NCBI GenBank assembly: GCA_035560005.1
Contig: DATMAN010000020.1
Span: 1-64,000 of the forward strand
Origin: Burkholderiales bacterium
GTDB lineage: Bacteria; Pseudomonadota; Gammaproteobacteria; Burkholderiales; Eutrophovitaceae
Direction of reading: 5' to 3'
DNA: 64,000 bases
In this document: one piece after another, positions 12,344-24,303 of the stretch
Layout: each line of letters starts with the position of its first letter
How positions within the stretch are numbered: position 1 is the stretch's first letter
Made by a program: the position numbers and the translations under genes
The notes under the pieces: model-generated
What the model saw: only the letters and a program-made list of their open reading frames with translations
Database searches by the model: none
What the model was told of the DNA's origin: nothing

Positions 12344-14278
12344 ATGGCAAGGATCATCGGCATCGACCTGGGCACGACCAATTCCTGTGTGGCCGTGATG
12401 GAAAACGGCCAGCCGAAGGTGATCGAGAACTCCGAAGGCGCCCGCACCACGCCGTCGATCGTCGCCTACATGGAGGACGGCGAAGTACTGGTCGGTGCGC
12501 CGGCGAAGCGGCAAGCGGTCACCAACGCGAAGAACACGCTCTACGCCGTGAAGCGACTGATCGGCCGCCGCTTCAACGACAAGGAAGTCCAGAAGGCGAT
12601 CAAGCACGTCCCTTACAAGATCGTCGAGGCCCCGAACGGGGACGCGTGGATCGAGGTACGCGGCAAGAAGATGGCTCCGCCGGAAGTGTCCGCGCAAGTG
12701 CTCATCAAGATGAAGAAGACCGCCGAAGACTACCTCGGCGAGCCTGTCACCGAGGCGGTGATCACTGTGCCCGCCTATTTCAACGATTCGCAGCGCCAGG
12801 CGACCAAGGACGCCGGCCGCATTGCAGGTCTGGAGGTCAAGCGCATCATCAACGAGCCGACCGCCGCGGCGCTTGCCTTCGGCATGGACAAGAAAAAGGG
12901 CAACCGCAAGATCGCGGTCTACGACCTGGGCGGGGGTACATTCGACATCTCCATCATCGAGATCGCGGAGGTGGAAGGCGAGCACCAGTTCGAGGTGCTG
13001 TCCACCAACGGCGACACCTTCCTGGGCGGCGAGGATTTCGACCAGCGCCTGATCGACTATCTGGCCGATGAGTTCAAGAAGGAGCAGGGAATCGATCTGC
13101 GCAACGACGTGCTGGCGCTGCAGCGCCTGAAGGAGGCGGCCGAGAAGGCCAAGATCGAGTTGTCTTCGAGCCAGCAGACCGAGGTCAACCTGCCCTACAT
13201 CACGGCGGACGCAAGCGGACCGAAGCACTTGGCGGTGAAGATCACGCGCGCGAAGTTCGAAAGCCTGGTCGAGGACCTGATTCAGAAGACCATCGAACCG
13301 TGCCGCGTCGCGATCAAGGACGCCGGGGTGAAGACCTCGGACATCGACGACGTGATTCTGGTCGGCGGTCAGACGCGCATGCCGAAAGTGCAGGAGGTCG
13401 TGCGCGAGTTCTTCGGCAAGGAACCGCGCAAGGACGTCAACCCGGACGAGGCGGTTGCCATCGGCGCCGCGATCCAGGCCGGCGTGCTCAAGGGCGAGGT
13501 GAAGGACGTGCTGCTGCTCGACGTGACACCGTTGTCGCTCGGCATCGAGACGTTGGGCGGGGTGATGACCAAGCTCATCCCAAAGAACACCACGATCCCG
13601 ACCAAGGCTACGCAGGTGTTCTCGACCGCCGAGGACAACCAGACCGCGGTGACGATCCATGTGCTGCAGGGCGAGCGCGAAATGGCGCGCGACAACAAGT
13701 CGCTCGGCCAGTTCAACCTGACCGACATTCCGCCGGCGCCGCGCGGCATGCCGCAGATCGAAGTGACGTTCGACATCGACGCGAACGGCATCCTGCACGT
13801 CTCGGCCAAGGACAAGGCCACCGGCAAGGAGAACAAGATCAAGATCCAGGCGAGTTCCGGGCTCACTGAGGAAGAGATCCAGCGTATGATCAAGGACGCG
13901 GAAGCCCACGCCGAGGAAGACCGGCGCGCACGGGAACTGGTCGAAGCGCGCAATCAGTGCGACGCGCTGATCCACACCGCGAAGAAGTCGCTCGTCGAGC
14001 ACGGCGACAAGGTCGGTGCGGAAGAAAAGTCGAAGATCGAAGCGGCGATCAAGGCGGCGGAGGCTGCGCTGAAGAGCGACGACAAGGCCGAGATCGAGGC
14101 CAAGACCCGGGCGCTGGCCGAAGCTTCGCACAAGCTGGCCGAGAAGATGTACGCGCAGGGCGCGTCGGCGTCCGGCGCATCCGGGCCGAAGCGCGAGCCG
14201 GAAGGCAAGCCGGCCGAGGAGGGCAACGTCGTGGACGCGGAGTTCGAGGAAGTCAAGGACAAGAAGAAGTCCGCCTGA
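12344..14278 (+). CDS. dnaK: Molecular chaperone DnaK (Hsp70)
   Basis: ATP-driven foldase. It has 644 residues, standard. The nucleotide-binding domain starts with [20 protein letters not shown] and carries [17 protein letters not shown] and the adenosine motif [16 protein letters not shown]. The interdomain linker is [14 protein letters not shown]. The substrate-binding domain is followed by a helical lid and the C-terminal tail [10 protein letters not shown]. It lies 66 bp after grpE and shares its heat-shock promoter. Confidence 0.99.
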   Translation: MARIIGIDLGTTNSCVAVMENGQPKVIENSEGARTTPSIVAYMEDGEVLVGAPAKRQAVTNAKNTLYAVKRLIGRRFNDKEVQKAIKHVPYKIVEAPNGDAWIEVRGKKMAPPEVSAQVLIKMKKTAEDYLGEPVTEAVITVPAYFNDSQRQATKDAGRIAGLEVKRIINEPTAAALAFGMDKKKGNRKIAVYDLGGGTFDISIIEIAEVEGEHQFEVLSTNGDTFLGGEDFDQRLIDYLADEFKKEQGIDLRNDVLALQRLKEAAEKAKIELSSSQQTEVNLPYITADASGPKHLAVKITRAKFESLVEDLIQKTIEPCRVAIKDAGVKTSDIDDVILVGGQTRMPKVQEVVREFFGKEPRKDVNPDEAVAIGAAIQAGVLKGEVKDVLLLDVTPLSLGIETLGGVMTKLIPKNTTIPTKATQVFSTAEDNQTAVTIHVLQGEREMARDNKSLGQFNLTDIPPAPRGMPQIEVTFDIDANGILHVSAKDKATGKENKIKIQASSGLTEEEIQRMIKDAEAHAEEDRRARELVEARNQCDALIHTAKKSLVEHGDKVGAEEKSKIEAAIKAAEAALKSDDKAEIEAKTRALAEASHKLAEKMYAQGASASGASGPKREPEGKPAEEGNVVDAEFEEVKDKKKSA

Positions 14279-14310
14279 AGCCAAAGGTCCGGCGGTCTGG
14301 AAAGAAGTCG

Positions 14311-14343
14311 AGGGGTGAAGCGGGACCGCTCCCGCTCACCCCT
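14311..14343. repeat. Stable hairpin in the dnaK-dnaJ gap
   Basis: AGGGGTGAAGCGGG (14311-14324) pairs with CCCGCTCACCCCT (14331-14343), a 13-bp stem with one bulged A and a short loop. There is no U-tract after it, so it is not a classical terminator. It may tune dnaJ relative to dnaK or stabilise the transcript. Its GGGGTGA/TCACCCC flanks loosely resemble the palindromic element inside metG. Confidence 0.5.
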
Positions 14344-14390
14344 TGCCGCGTTTAGGGAGCACCGTGCCGATAAGCTGAGTCAAGGCAGAC

Positions 14391-15512
14391 ATGGCGAAGC
14401 GCGACTATTACGAAGTACTCGGCGTCACTCGCGACGCTTCCGAAGAGGACATCAAGAAGGCCTACCGGAAGCTGGCGATGAAGTATCACCCGGACCGCAA
14501 TCCGAACAACCCGAAGGCCGAAGAACAGTTCAAGGAAGCGAAGGAAGCGTACGAAGTCCTCTCGGACGCGAGCAGGCGGGCGCTGTACGACCAGTACGGT
14601 CACGCGGGAGTGGATCCTTCGGCAGGCATGGGCGCGGGAGCGGCCGGCGCCGGTTTCGGTTCGTTCGCCGACGCCTTCGGAGACATCTTCAGCGATATCT
14701 TCGGCGGCCGCACGCGCTCCAATGTCTATCGGGGCGCGGATCTTCGCTACAACCTCGAGATCACGCTGGAGGAGGCGGCGCGCGGCACCGAAACGCGCAT
14801 CCGCGTACCCTCCATGGAAGAGTGCGCGACTTGCGGGGGATCCGGCGCGAAACCCGGCACCCATCCGGTCACCTGCCCCACCTGCGGCGGTCACGGACAG
14901 GTGCGCATGACCCAGGGCTTCTTCTCGATTGCGCAAACCTGCCCGAAGTGCCACGGCGCAGGCAAGGTCATCCAGCAGCCGTGTCCGACTTGTGCGGGCG
15001 CCGGACGGGTCAAGCATCACAAGACGCTGTCGGTGAAGATCCCGGCCGGGGTGGATGAAGGGGACCGCATCCGTCTGAGCGGCGAGGGCGAAGCCGGCAT
15101 CAATGGCGGACCCAGCGGCGACCTCTATGTCGTGATCCACATCAAGCCGCACGAAGTCTTCACGCGCGAGGGCAACGACTTGCACTGCGAGATGCCGATC
15201 AGCTTTGCAAAGGCGGCGCTGGGCGGCGAGATCGAAATTCCGACGCTGGACGGTTCGGCCAAGATCCGGATTCCGCCGGAGACCCAGACCGGCAAGGTGT
15301 TTCGCCTGCGCGGCAAAGGCATCAAGGGCGTGCGCAACCAGACCCACGGCGACCTGCTGGTGCACGTGGTGGTGGAGACGCCCGTCAATCTTACGGCGCG
15401 TCAGAAGGAGCTGCTGCTCGAACTGGAGGAAATCAGCCAGCGCGACACCTCCCGTCACAATCCGCGCGCGAAGTCGTGGATGGATAAGGTGCGGCAGTTC
15501 TTCGAGTCGTAG
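14391..15512 (+). CDS. dnaJ: Co-chaperone DnaJ (Hsp40)
   Basis: Stimulates DnaK ATPase and delivers substrates. It has 373 residues with the full type I layout: J domain (residues 1-70) with the HPD motif in [10 protein letters not shown]; a Gly/Phe-rich linker ([20 protein letters not shown]); four CXXCXGXG zinc repeats ([32 protein letters not shown]) at about residues 144-206; and C-terminal beta domains. It is the last gene of the heat-shock operon and convergent with cysS. Confidence 0.98.
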   Translation: MAKRDYYEVLGVTRDASEEDIKKAYRKLAMKYHPDRNPNNPKAEEQFKEAKEAYEVLSDASRRALYDQYGHAGVDPSAGMGAGAAGAGFGSFADAFGDIFSDIFGGRTRSNVYRGADLRYNLEITLEEAARGTETRIRVPSMEECATCGGSGAKPGTHPVTCPTCGGHGQVRMTQGFFSIAQTCPKCHGAGKVIQQPCPTCAGAGRVKHHKTLSVKIPAGVDEGDRIRLSGEGEAGINGGPSGDLYVVIHIKPHEVFTREGNDLHCEMPISFAKAALGGEIEIPTLDGSAKIRIPPETQTGKVFRLRGKGIKGVRNQTHGDLLVHVVVETPVNLTARQKELLLELEEISQRDTSRHNPRAKSWMDKVRQFFES

Positions 15513-15535
15513 CAACTCGATCTTTCCCTTGCAAC

Positions 15536-15564
15536 GCTGCGCGGGATCGCTCGAATCGCGCAGC
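15536..15564. terminator. Hairpin between convergent dnaJ and cysS
   Basis: GCTGCGCG (15536-15543) and CGCGCAGC (15557-15564) form an 8-bp stem with a 13-nt loop in the 61-bp gap between two converging genes. Neither strand shows a U-tract, so termination activity is doubtful. Confidence 0.35.
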
Positions 15565-15573
15565 CGCCCGGGC

Positions 15574-16938
<1,365 letters not shown>

Positions 16939-17022
16939 GTACGCGTTCAGATGGTGTGCCCGACAAAGCCTTCGCACCCGGCACTCGGCAAAGTTCGGCA
17001 GGGCAGCAGGACGGAACTGATC

Positions 17023-17073
17023 GGCGATTGTGGGCGGGAGCGGCTTGTTGGTAGAATTTAAATTATTAACAAG
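17023..17073 (+). promoter_or_regulatory. AT-rich nested palindrome and possible promoter before the TPR gene
   Basis: CTTGTT (17044-17049) and AACAAG (17068-17073) flank a perfect AATTTAAATT palindrome (17055-17064) in otherwise GC-rich DNA between cysS and the TPR gene. A weak TTGTGG-N18-TAGAAT promoter can be drawn toward the plus strand. The symmetry suggests a regulator site shared by both directions, but I cannot name the regulator. Confidence 0.35.
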
Positions 17074-17108
17074 TACCTATCGCCTTTATTTCACGCGAAG
17101 TATAGCAG

Positions 17109-18083
17109 ATGAACTTCTTGCGCATTTCGGTGCAATGCCTGCTTGCATTGGCCCTCACTTTGCCCGCGGTACTGCGGGCCGACGATTATCAAGAGGCTGC
17201 GCGGCTCTTCAAGCAGGGCAGGCACGCTGCGGCGCTGGAGAAGGTGGACGCGGTGCTGAGCGCCAATCCCAAGGACGCGCGCGCGCGCTTCTTGAAGGGA
17301 TTGATCTACACCGAGCAGGACAAGCCACAGGAGGCGATCAGGATCTTTTCAGCGCTCACCGAGGATTATCCCGAGCTGCCGGAGCCCTACAACAATCTCG
17401 CGGTGCTCTACGCGGCGCAGGGACAGTACGAGCAGGCGCGCAAGGCACTGGAAATGGCGATCCGCACCCACCCGAGCTATGCGATCGCACACGAGAATCT
17501 GGGCGACGTCTACGCCAAGATGGCAAGCGAGGCCTATGACAAGGCGCTGCAGCTGGATCGGGGCAACAAGACCGCCCAGAGCAAACTCTCCCTGATCCGC
17601 GAGCTCTTCTCGAGCTCTGCACCCGCGCGGCCTTCCTCGGCGGTCCCGTCGGCGGAAACCGTCGCCGTCAAGCCAAGCGCACCGGCGGCCAGCCCCCTGC
17701 CGGCTGCAGCGGCGCCCCAGTCCTCGAAGACTCGACCCGATCCGGCGCAAGAGGTGCTGGAAGCCGTTCACGGCTGGGCGAGAGCGTGGGAAAGCAAGGA
17801 TGTCGAGCGCTACCTCGGACACTATTCGCCCGACTTCGCGACCCCCGGCGGACAGCCGTGGGGGGCCTGGGCCGCCGCGCGGCGCGAGCGGCTGAAGAAA
17901 CCGAAAGCGATCCAGGTGGTGGTCGGAGCGCCCAAGGTCTCCTTTGAAAACGAAGCCCGCGCCGTGGTCAGGTTCAAACAGACCTACAAGTCCGACATGC
18001 TGCACAGCACCGGCGAGAAGAAGCTGACTCTGGTCAAGTCTTCCGATCGCTGGCTGATCGTACAGGAGCAGATCGACCGGTGA
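17109..18083 (+). CDS. Periplasmic TPR protein with NTF2/SnoaL-like C-terminal domain
   Basis: 324 residues. A signal peptide (residues 1-25, core QCLLALALTLPAVL, cleavage likely after LRA) is followed by three to four TPR repeats at about residues 27-165, for example AIRIFSALTEDYPELPEPYN. A Pro/Ala/Ser-rich linker spans about 165-210. The C-terminal domain of about 110 residues starts AVHGWARAWESKDVERYLGH. That domain is also present at the end of the next protein, and together with a YkuD domain it points to a cell-wall-linked role. The stop codon overlaps the GTG start of the L,D-transpeptidase by 4 bp, so translation is coupled. Specific function unknown. Confidence 0.75.
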   Translation: MNFLRISVQCLLALALTLPAVLRADDYQEAARLFKQGRHAAALEKVDAVLSANPKDARARFLKGLIYTEQDKPQEAIRIFSALTEDYPELPEPYNNLAVLYAAQGQYEQARKALEMAIRTHPSYAIAHENLGDVYAKMASEAYDKALQLDRGNKTAQSKLSLIRELFSSSAPARPSSAVPSAETVAVKPSAPAASPLPAAAAPQSSKTRPDPAQEVLEAVHGWARAWESKDVERYLGHYSPDFATPGGQPWGAWAAARRERLKKPKAIQVVVGAPKVSFENEARAVVRFKQTYKSDMLHSTGEKKLTLVKSSDRWLIVQEQIDR

Positions 18084-19324
18084 GCCAGGCGCCGCTGCGC
18101 TGCTGGAAGCGTAATCAGGGCGGCTCGCATCAGCCGCTGTTGCAGGCGCTGCTCGTGGTCTTGCTGTCCGGGACCGCCCATGCCTGGTCGCTAAGTTTTC
18201 TGCCGGCGCGCGATACACTGCCGCGCCAACTGGCGCTGCCAGAGCAGATGCTGGTGCAGGCGCTGATGGAGATTGCCGACAACCGCACCCAAGCCGCGCT
18301 GGAGAGAATCGAAAAGCTGCTGGCGGTCAGCCCCAATTTCCGCCTCGCGCAGCTGATCCGGGGCGATCTTCTGCTGGCGCGAGGCCGTCCGATCGACAGC
18401 CTCGGCGCGGGCGCGCCGCCCGAACGGGTGGATGAACTGCGCGCGGAGGCGCGGACCCGTCTGGCGCGCTACGCCTTTCAACCGCCGACCCATCTGGTGC
18501 CGAAGAACCTCCTTGCGCTCGCTCCACACCAGAAGCACGCGCTGGTAATCGACACCTCGCGGTCGACATTGTTCGTTTTCGCCAACACCGACGGCGGCCC
18601 GAAGTACCTGGCCGACTTCTATGTGACGTTGGGCAAGAACGGCATCGAGAAAGTCCGCGAGGGAGACAAGAAGACCCCGCTCGGAGTCTACCGAGTAATC
18701 GACAGGCTGCCGAAGGACCGGCTCAGCGACTTCTATGGAGCCGGGGCCTTCCCGATCGACTATCCGAACGAGTGGGACCGGGCGCGCGGACGCAGCGGGT
18801 ACGGCATCTGGCTGCATGGCACGCCGCTCGACACCTACAGCCGTCCGCCGCGCGCGAGCGACGGTTGCGTGGTGCTGGCCAACGAAGACCTGGAGGCGCT
18901 GGCCGACTACCTGGAGCCGGGAAGCACGCCGGTGGTCATTGCCAGGGATGTCGAATGGATTGCACCCGAGGTGGCCGCGGCGTTGCGTGCGCAGTTGCTG
19001 GAGCGGATCGAGCGCTGGCGCAAGGACTGGGAGAGCCGCGACACCGAACAGTACCTGAGCCACTACTCGCGCCGTTTCTCGGGCAACGGGGCCGATCTCG
19101 CGAAATGGGCGGCACAAAAGCGCCAGGTCAACGCGGCCAAGACATGGATCAGGGTCCGGATTTCCGATGTTTCCATGTTCCTTTATCCCGGCGAAGGCAC
19201 GATGGCCGAAGTAACCTTCGAGCAGGACTATGCCAGCAGCAACCTCAGCAACCGCATGAAGAAGCGCCAGTACTGGATGCAGGAAGGCGAGGGCTGGAAG
19301 ATCGTCTACGAAGGCGCCGCCTGA
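18080..19324 (+). CDS. L,D-transpeptidase (YkuD) with NTF2/SnoaL-like C-terminal domain
   Basis: Periplasmic peptidoglycan-modifying enzyme of the YkuD/ErfK family, which makes 3-3 cross-links or attaches proteins. It has 414 residues from a GTG overlapping the previous stop. The signal sequence includes QALLVVLLSGTAHA. A short repeat region follows, then the YkuD domain at about 150-295 with YGIWLHGTPLDTYSRPPRAS and the catalytic Cys in SDGCVVLANEDLEAL. The C-terminal domain (IERWRKDWESRDTEQYLSHY onward) parallels the C-terminus of the upstream TPR protein. The downstream cyclophilin ATG overlaps the TGA, continuing the tight operon. Confidence 0.88.
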   Translation: MSQAPLRCWKRNQGGSHQPLLQALLVVLLSGTAHAWSLSFLPARDTLPRQLALPEQMLVQALMEIADNRTQAALERIEKLLAVSPNFRLAQLIRGDLLLARGRPIDSLGAGAPPERVDELRAEARTRLARYAFQPPTHLVPKNLLALAPHQKHALVIDTSRSTLFVFANTDGGPKYLADFYVTLGKNGIEKVREGDKKTPLGVYRVIDRLPKDRLSDFYGAGAFPIDYPNEWDRARGRSGYGIWLHGTPLDTYSRPPRASDGCVVLANEDLEALADYLEPGSTPVVIARDVEWIAPEVAAALRAQLLERIERWRKDWESRDTEQYLSHYSRRFSGNGADLAKWAAQKRQVNAAKTWIRVRISDVSMFLYPGEGTMAEVTFEQDYASSNLSNRMKKRQYWMQEGEGWKIVYEGAA

Positions 19325-19932
19325 TGGTGCGAGGCTCGACCAAGACTTGGAGGACCCGAAGAGTGGGCAATCTGCTGCCGGCGGTGCTGTTCGCACTCGC
19401 GCTTGCCGCACAAGCGGCCAACCCGCAGGTGGAAGTCACGACCAATCTGGGCAGCTTCACGATCGAGTTGTATCCGGACAGGGCACCCAAGACCGTCGAT
19501 AATTTTCTGCGCTACGTGAAGGACGGTTTTTATGATGGCACGATCTTTCACCGCGTGATCGATGGCTTCATGATTCAGGGCGGCGGCTATACGGCCGATT
19601 TTGCACAGAGGAAAACGCGCGAACCGATCGAGAACGAAGCGGCCACGGGGCTCAAGAACCGCCGCGGAACGGTCGCGATGGCGCGGACCCGGCAGCCGCA
19701 TTCGGCGACATCCCAGTTCTTTGTCAACGTGGCGGACAACGACTTTCTCGACCATCAGTCGCCGACCGTGCAGGGATTCGGTTATTGTGCGTTCGGGCGC
19801 GTCACGAAGGGGATGGACGTGGTCTACCGGATCGCCGGATCGCGTACCGGCCCCGGCGGGCCGTTCGGCCGGGACGTGCCGCAGGAAACAGTGCGCATCG
19901 AAAGCGCCAGAATGGTCGGAGAAACGCAGTGA
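19324..19932 (+). CDS. ppiA: Periplasmic peptidyl-prolyl cis-trans isomerase (cyclophilin A type)
   Basis: 202 residues from the ATG overlapping the preceding TGA. An N-terminal signal peptide (core [17 protein letters not shown]) marks it as exported. The cyclophilin fold is complete, with the catalytic block [16 protein letters not shown], the [14 protein letters not shown] strand and [15 protein letters not shown]. Directly downstream lies a second, cytoplasmic cyclophilin that overlaps it by 4 bp and shares the [14 protein letters not shown] block, consistent with tandem duplication. Confidence 0.92.
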   Translation: MVRGSTKTWRTRRVGNLLPAVLFALALAAQAANPQVEVTTNLGSFTIELYPDRAPKTVDNFLRYVKDGFYDGTIFHRVIDGFMIQGGGYTADFAQRKTREPIENEAATGLKNRRGTVAMARTRQPHSATSQFFVNVADNDFLDHQSPTVQGFGYCAFGRVTKGMDVVYRIAGSRTGPGGPFGRDVPQETVRIESARMVGETQ

Positions 19933-20429
19933 ACCCGCAAGTCAGGCTCTCCACTTCGCTCGGCGACATCACCCTCGAGCTCGACGAGCAGGCCGCGCCC
20001 AAGACCGTACGCAATTTCCTGGCCTACGTCGACGAAGGCTTCTACGACGGAACCATCTTTCATCGCGTCATCGACGGGTTCATGATCCAGGGCGGAGGCT
20101 TCGAACCGGGTCTGAGGCAGAAGCCAACGCGAGCGCCGATCGAGAACGAGGCGGCGAACGCGCTGAAGAACGACGCTTACACGATCGCGATGGCGCGCAC
20201 CTCGGAGCCGCATTCGGCCAGCGCGCAGTTCTTCATCAACGTCAAGGACAACCCTTTTCTGAACTACAGCGCCTCCACGCCGCAGGGCTGGGGTTACTGC
20301 GCCTTCGGGCGCGTGGTCGAAGGCGAGGAAGTGGTCGACCGGATCAAGGGCGTGAGCACCGGCTCGCGCGGCTTTCATCGCGATGTGCCGCTGGAAGACG
20401 TCGTGATCACCAAGGCGCGGAGAATTTGA
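19929..20429 (+). CDS. ppiB: Cytoplasmic peptidyl-prolyl cis-trans isomerase (cyclophilin B type)
   Basis: 166 residues from a GTG that overlaps the ppiA stop (GTGA). It lacks a signal peptide and begins directly with the cyclophilin strand [20 protein letters not shown]. The active-site block [16 protein letters not shown] and [16 protein letters not shown] are present. It is followed after 7 bp by lpxH, as in several gammaproteobacteria where ppiB and lpxH are neighbours. Confidence 0.93.
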   Translation: MNPQVRLSTSLGDITLELDEQAAPKTVRNFLAYVDEGFYDGTIFHRVIDGFMIQGGGFEPGLRQKPTRAPIENEAANALKNDAYTIAMARTSEPHSASAQFFINVKDNPFLNYSASTPQGWGYCAFGRVVEGEEVVDRIKGVSTGSRGFHRDVPLEDVVITKARRI

Positions 20430-20436
20430 GGGCCGG

Positions 20437-21159
20437 GTGCATTCGCTCTTCATATCCGATCTGCACCTGGCGCCGCAAAGGCCGGCACCCGCCGAGGCAT
20501 TGCTTCGTTTTCTGGCGCAAGTCGCGCCTTCCGCCGAGCGGCTCTTCGTGCTGGGCGATCTGTTCGAATACTGGATCGGCGACGACAGTCTGGCGCAACC
20601 TTTCAACCGCCAGGTGGCCGAAGCATTCCAGGGCTTGGCCCGGCGGGGTACGCGGCTCTACTTCATGCACGGCAACCGCGACTTCCTGATTGGCGAAGCA
20701 TTCGGCCGCGCGGCGGGCATGATCCTGCTCGAGGATGGCACCGAGATCGACCTCTACGGCACCCGCGCGCTGCTCATGCACGGCGACGCGCTGTGCACCG
20801 ACGACGTCGAGTATCAGAAGTTGCGCGCCATGGTGCGCAATCCCGCCTGGCAGCGCACGTTCCTGGCCAAACCGATCGAAGAGCGGATCCGCATGGCCCA
20901 GGCGTTGCGCGGCGAAAGCGAGCAGGCCAAGCAGACCAAGGACGCGGCGATCATGGACGTGTCCGTCTCGACGGTGGAATCCGTCCTGCGCGCGCGCGGC
21001 TATCCGCGTCTGATCCACGGGCATACCCACCGGCCGGCGCGCCACGAACACCTCGTCGATGGGCGGCTGTGCGAGCGCTTCGTGCTGGCCGACTGGTACG
21101 AGCAAGGCAGCTATCTCGTCTGCGACGCCGGCGGCTGCCGCGCCGTCCCGATCACCTGA
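20437..21159 (+). CDS. lpxH: UDP-2,3-diacylglucosamine diphosphatase
   Basis: Calcineurin-like metallophosphoesterase of lipid A synthesis, cleaving UDP-2,3-diacylglucosamine to lipid X and UMP. It has 240 residues from a GTG at 20437. The metal ligands are visible in order: FISDLHLAPQ, LGDLFEYWIGDD, MHGNRDFLIG, LMHGDALCTDD and LIHGHTHRPARHE. It is the last gene of the plus-strand operon and convergent with metZ, with no obvious terminator in the 39-bp gap. Confidence 0.95.
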   Translation: MHSLFISDLHLAPQRPAPAEALLRFLAQVAPSAERLFVLGDLFEYWIGDDSLAQPFNRQVAEAFQGLARRGTRLYFMHGNRDFLIGEAFGRAAGMILLEDGTEIDLYGTRALLMHGDALCTDDVEYQKLRAMVRNPAWQRTFLAKPIEERIRMAQALRGESEQAKQTKDAAIMDVSVSTVESVLRARGYPRLIHGHTHRPARHEHLVDGRLCERFVLADWYEQGSYLVCDAGGCRAVPIT

Positions 21160-21198
21160 TCCGCGCCAGCCGGAGTGCATTCCTGGCTCTGCGCTCGA

Positions 21199-22380
21199 TC
21201 AGATCTTGGCGAGCCCGCGAGCTAGGTCGGCGCGCAGGTCGCAAACCGCTTCGAGCCCGACCGCGACTCGCAGCAGTCCTTCGGTGACGCCAGCCTGCGC
21301 TCTCGCTTCCGGCGACAGCCGGCCGTGCGTCGTGCTCGCCGGATGGGTGATCGTGGTCTTGGCATCGCCGAGATTCGCCGTGATGGAAATCAACTGAGTG
21401 TTGTCGATCACCTTCCACGCCGCCGCTCGCCCGCCCTCGACCTCGAAGGACACGATTCCACCACCAGACTTCTGCTGGCGCATGGCCAATTCGTGCTGGG
21501 GATGCGAAGGCAGCCCAGGGTAGAACACCCGTCGAACTCTTGGATGCGCCTCCAGCCACTGTGCCAGCTCGAGCGCACCGCGTGAATGTGCCTGCATGCG
21601 CAGGCCGAGGGTCTCCAGGCCCTTCAGAATCACCCAGGCGTTGAAGGGCGAAAGCGCCGGGCCGGCGTTGCGCAGGAACACGGTCATCGGCTCGGCGATC
21701 AGCTCGCGGCGGCCGAGAATGGCGCCGCCGAGTACCCTGCCCTGGCCGTCCAGATACTTCGTCGCCGAGTGCATGACAATGTCCGCTCCCAGTGCCAGCG
21801 GCCGCTGAAGCGCCGGCGTGCAGAAGCAGTTGTCCACCACCAGCAGCGCGTTCTTCTCCTTCGCCAGTTGCGCCAACGCCGCAATGTCGGAGATCTCGGT
21901 CAAGGGATTGGACGGCGTCTCGAGGAAGAACATCCTCGTCTGCGGCGTCACCGCCGCCCGCCACTCGTCGACATCGGTGGCCGACACGAAAGTCGTCGCG
22001 ATGCCGAACTTCTTCAGCAGGCCGTTGAACAGGTTTACGGTGGCGCCGAACAGGTTGCGCGAGGCGATCACGTGGTCGCCCGCTTTGAGCAGCCCCATGA
22101 CGCAGCCCAGGATGGCCGACATCCCGGACGCCGTCGCCACGCAGCACTGCGCGCCCTCGAGCGCGGCGAGACGTTCCTCGAGCGCCTGCACCGTGGGGTT
22201 GGTATAGCGCGAATACACCATGCCCGGTTCTTCGCCCTGAAAACGGCGCGCCGCTTCGGACGCGTCGCGAAACACGAAGCTGGAGGTCAGATACAGGGCC
22301 TCGGCGTGCTCGTTGAACTGGCTGCGATGGATGCCCGCGCGCACGGCGAGCGTGTCGAACTCAAGCTCGTCCCACCTCAT
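21199..22380 (-). CDS. metZ: O-succinylhomoserine sulfhydrylase
   Basis: PLP-dependent Cys/Met-metabolism enzyme making homocysteine directly from O-succinylhomoserine and sulfide. It has 393 residues, the length of the family. The PLP lysine lies in MHSATKYLDGQGRVLGG; other family blocks are EGAQCCVATASGMSAILGCV and FFLETPSNPLTEI. MetZ rather than MetB is favoured by overall similarity and by the methionine-type riboswitch in its leader, though substrate cannot be proven from sequence. It has its own promoter, riboswitch and terminator at 22452-22589. Confidence 0.92.
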   Translation of the reverse strand: MRWDELEFDTLAVRAGIHRSQFNEHAEALYLTSSFVFRDASEAARRFQGEEPGMVYSRYTNPTVQALEERLAALEGAQCCVATASGMSAILGCVMGLLKAGDHVIASRNLFGATVNLFNGLLKKFGIATTFVSATDVDEWRAAVTPQTRMFFLETPSNPLTEISDIAALAQLAKEKNALLVVDNCFCTPALQRPLALGADIVMHSATKYLDGQGRVLGGAILGRRELIAEPMTVFLRNAGPALSPFNAWVILKGLETLGLRMQAHSRGALELAQWLEAHPRVRRVFYPGLPSHPQHELAMRQQKSGGGIVSFEVEGGRAAAWKVIDNTQLISITANLGDAKTTITHPASTTHGRLSPEARAQAGVTEGLLRVAVGLEAVCDLRADLARGLAKI

Positions 22381-22451
22381 TGTCGGTCCTTCGATCGGGT
22401 CTCAAGGACAGCGGCGTGACGAACCGCGGCTCCCGCCAAACGCGCGGCCGC

Positions 22452-22489
22452 GCAAAAACAAAAAACCCGCTAGCTTTCGCTAAGCGGGT
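22452..22489 (-). terminator. Riboswitch-controlled intrinsic terminator in the metZ leader
   Basis: On the minus strand ACCCGCTTAGC-GAAA-GCTAGCGGGT forms a strong stem with one bulged T, followed immediately by TTTTTTGTTTTT. Its 5' arm (CGCTTAGC, 22486-22479) can instead pair with GCTAAAGCG (22510-22502) at the 3' end of the SAM-II aptamer, giving an obvious antiterminator. It lies 71 bp before the metZ ATG. Confidence 0.93.
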
Positions 22490-22501
22490 ACCTGTTCGAC
22501 A

Positions 22502-22554
22502 CGCTTTAGCTGGATTTTTAGCGCGCCCGCAAGCTGCTCATCAAATCGGCGCGA
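22502..22554 (-). ncRNA. SAM-II (SAM-alpha) riboswitch upstream of metZ
   Basis: The minus-strand sequence starts TCGCGCCGATTTGA, continues CTTGCGGGCGCGCTAAAA and ends CCAGCTAAAGCG. CGCGCC and GGCGCG form the P1 helix. The conserved GATTTG, CTTGC, the A-rich joining strand and GCTAAAG correspond block for block to the SAM-II pseudoknot consensus. The predicted transcription start falls on the first aptamer base. SAM binding should trap the GCTAAAG strand in the pseudoknot and free the terminator, switching metZ off when SAM is abundant. Confidence 0.9.
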
Positions 22555-22560
22555 GCCCCA

Positions 22561-22589
22561 ACCCTACCGGCGGCCCGCCTGCTTGTCAA
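22561..22589 (-). promoter_or_regulatory. Sigma70 promoter of metZ
   Basis: TTGACA (22589-22584), a perfect -35, is followed after 17 bp by TAGGGT (22566-22561). The predicted start, about 22554, coincides with the 5' end of the riboswitch. Confidence 0.75.
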
Positions 22590-22604
22590 CCCTGCCGGGA
22601 CCCG

Positions 22605-22717
22605 CGAACCAAGATCCCAATGCAGAGGCACAGAAGACGCGGGGGGACGAGCTTCGACCCGATTCCATTCGTGTTTTGTTCCTCTGCCTTCTCTGCGCCT
22701 GTGTATTGGGTTCTTCG
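22605..22717. repeat. Dispersed CAGAGGCACAG-type inverted repeat, copy 2
   Basis: The left arm (AACC..CCCAATGCAGAGGCACAGAAG, 22608-22636) pairs with the right arm (CTTCTCTGCGCCTGTGTATTGGGTT, about 22688-22712) as an imperfect inverted repeat with a 50-bp centre. It fills the space between the metZ promoter and the purF stop codon and shares its arm sequence with copies near 2810 and 47841. Confidence 0.65.
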
Positions 22718-22727
22718 ATGTGCCGCC

Positions 22728-24251
<1,524 letters not shown>

Positions 24252-24303
24252 TTGCTATGTCCTCGCCGCGGGTTGCCCCTGCAACCGGGAGCAGAGTATA
24301 CCC

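Noticed and set aside
12035-14284. 749-codon open frame antisense to dnaK
   Set aside because: Long antisense frames opposite dnaK are a known artefact of its codon usage in GC-rich genomes; no ribosome binding site or family motif supports it.
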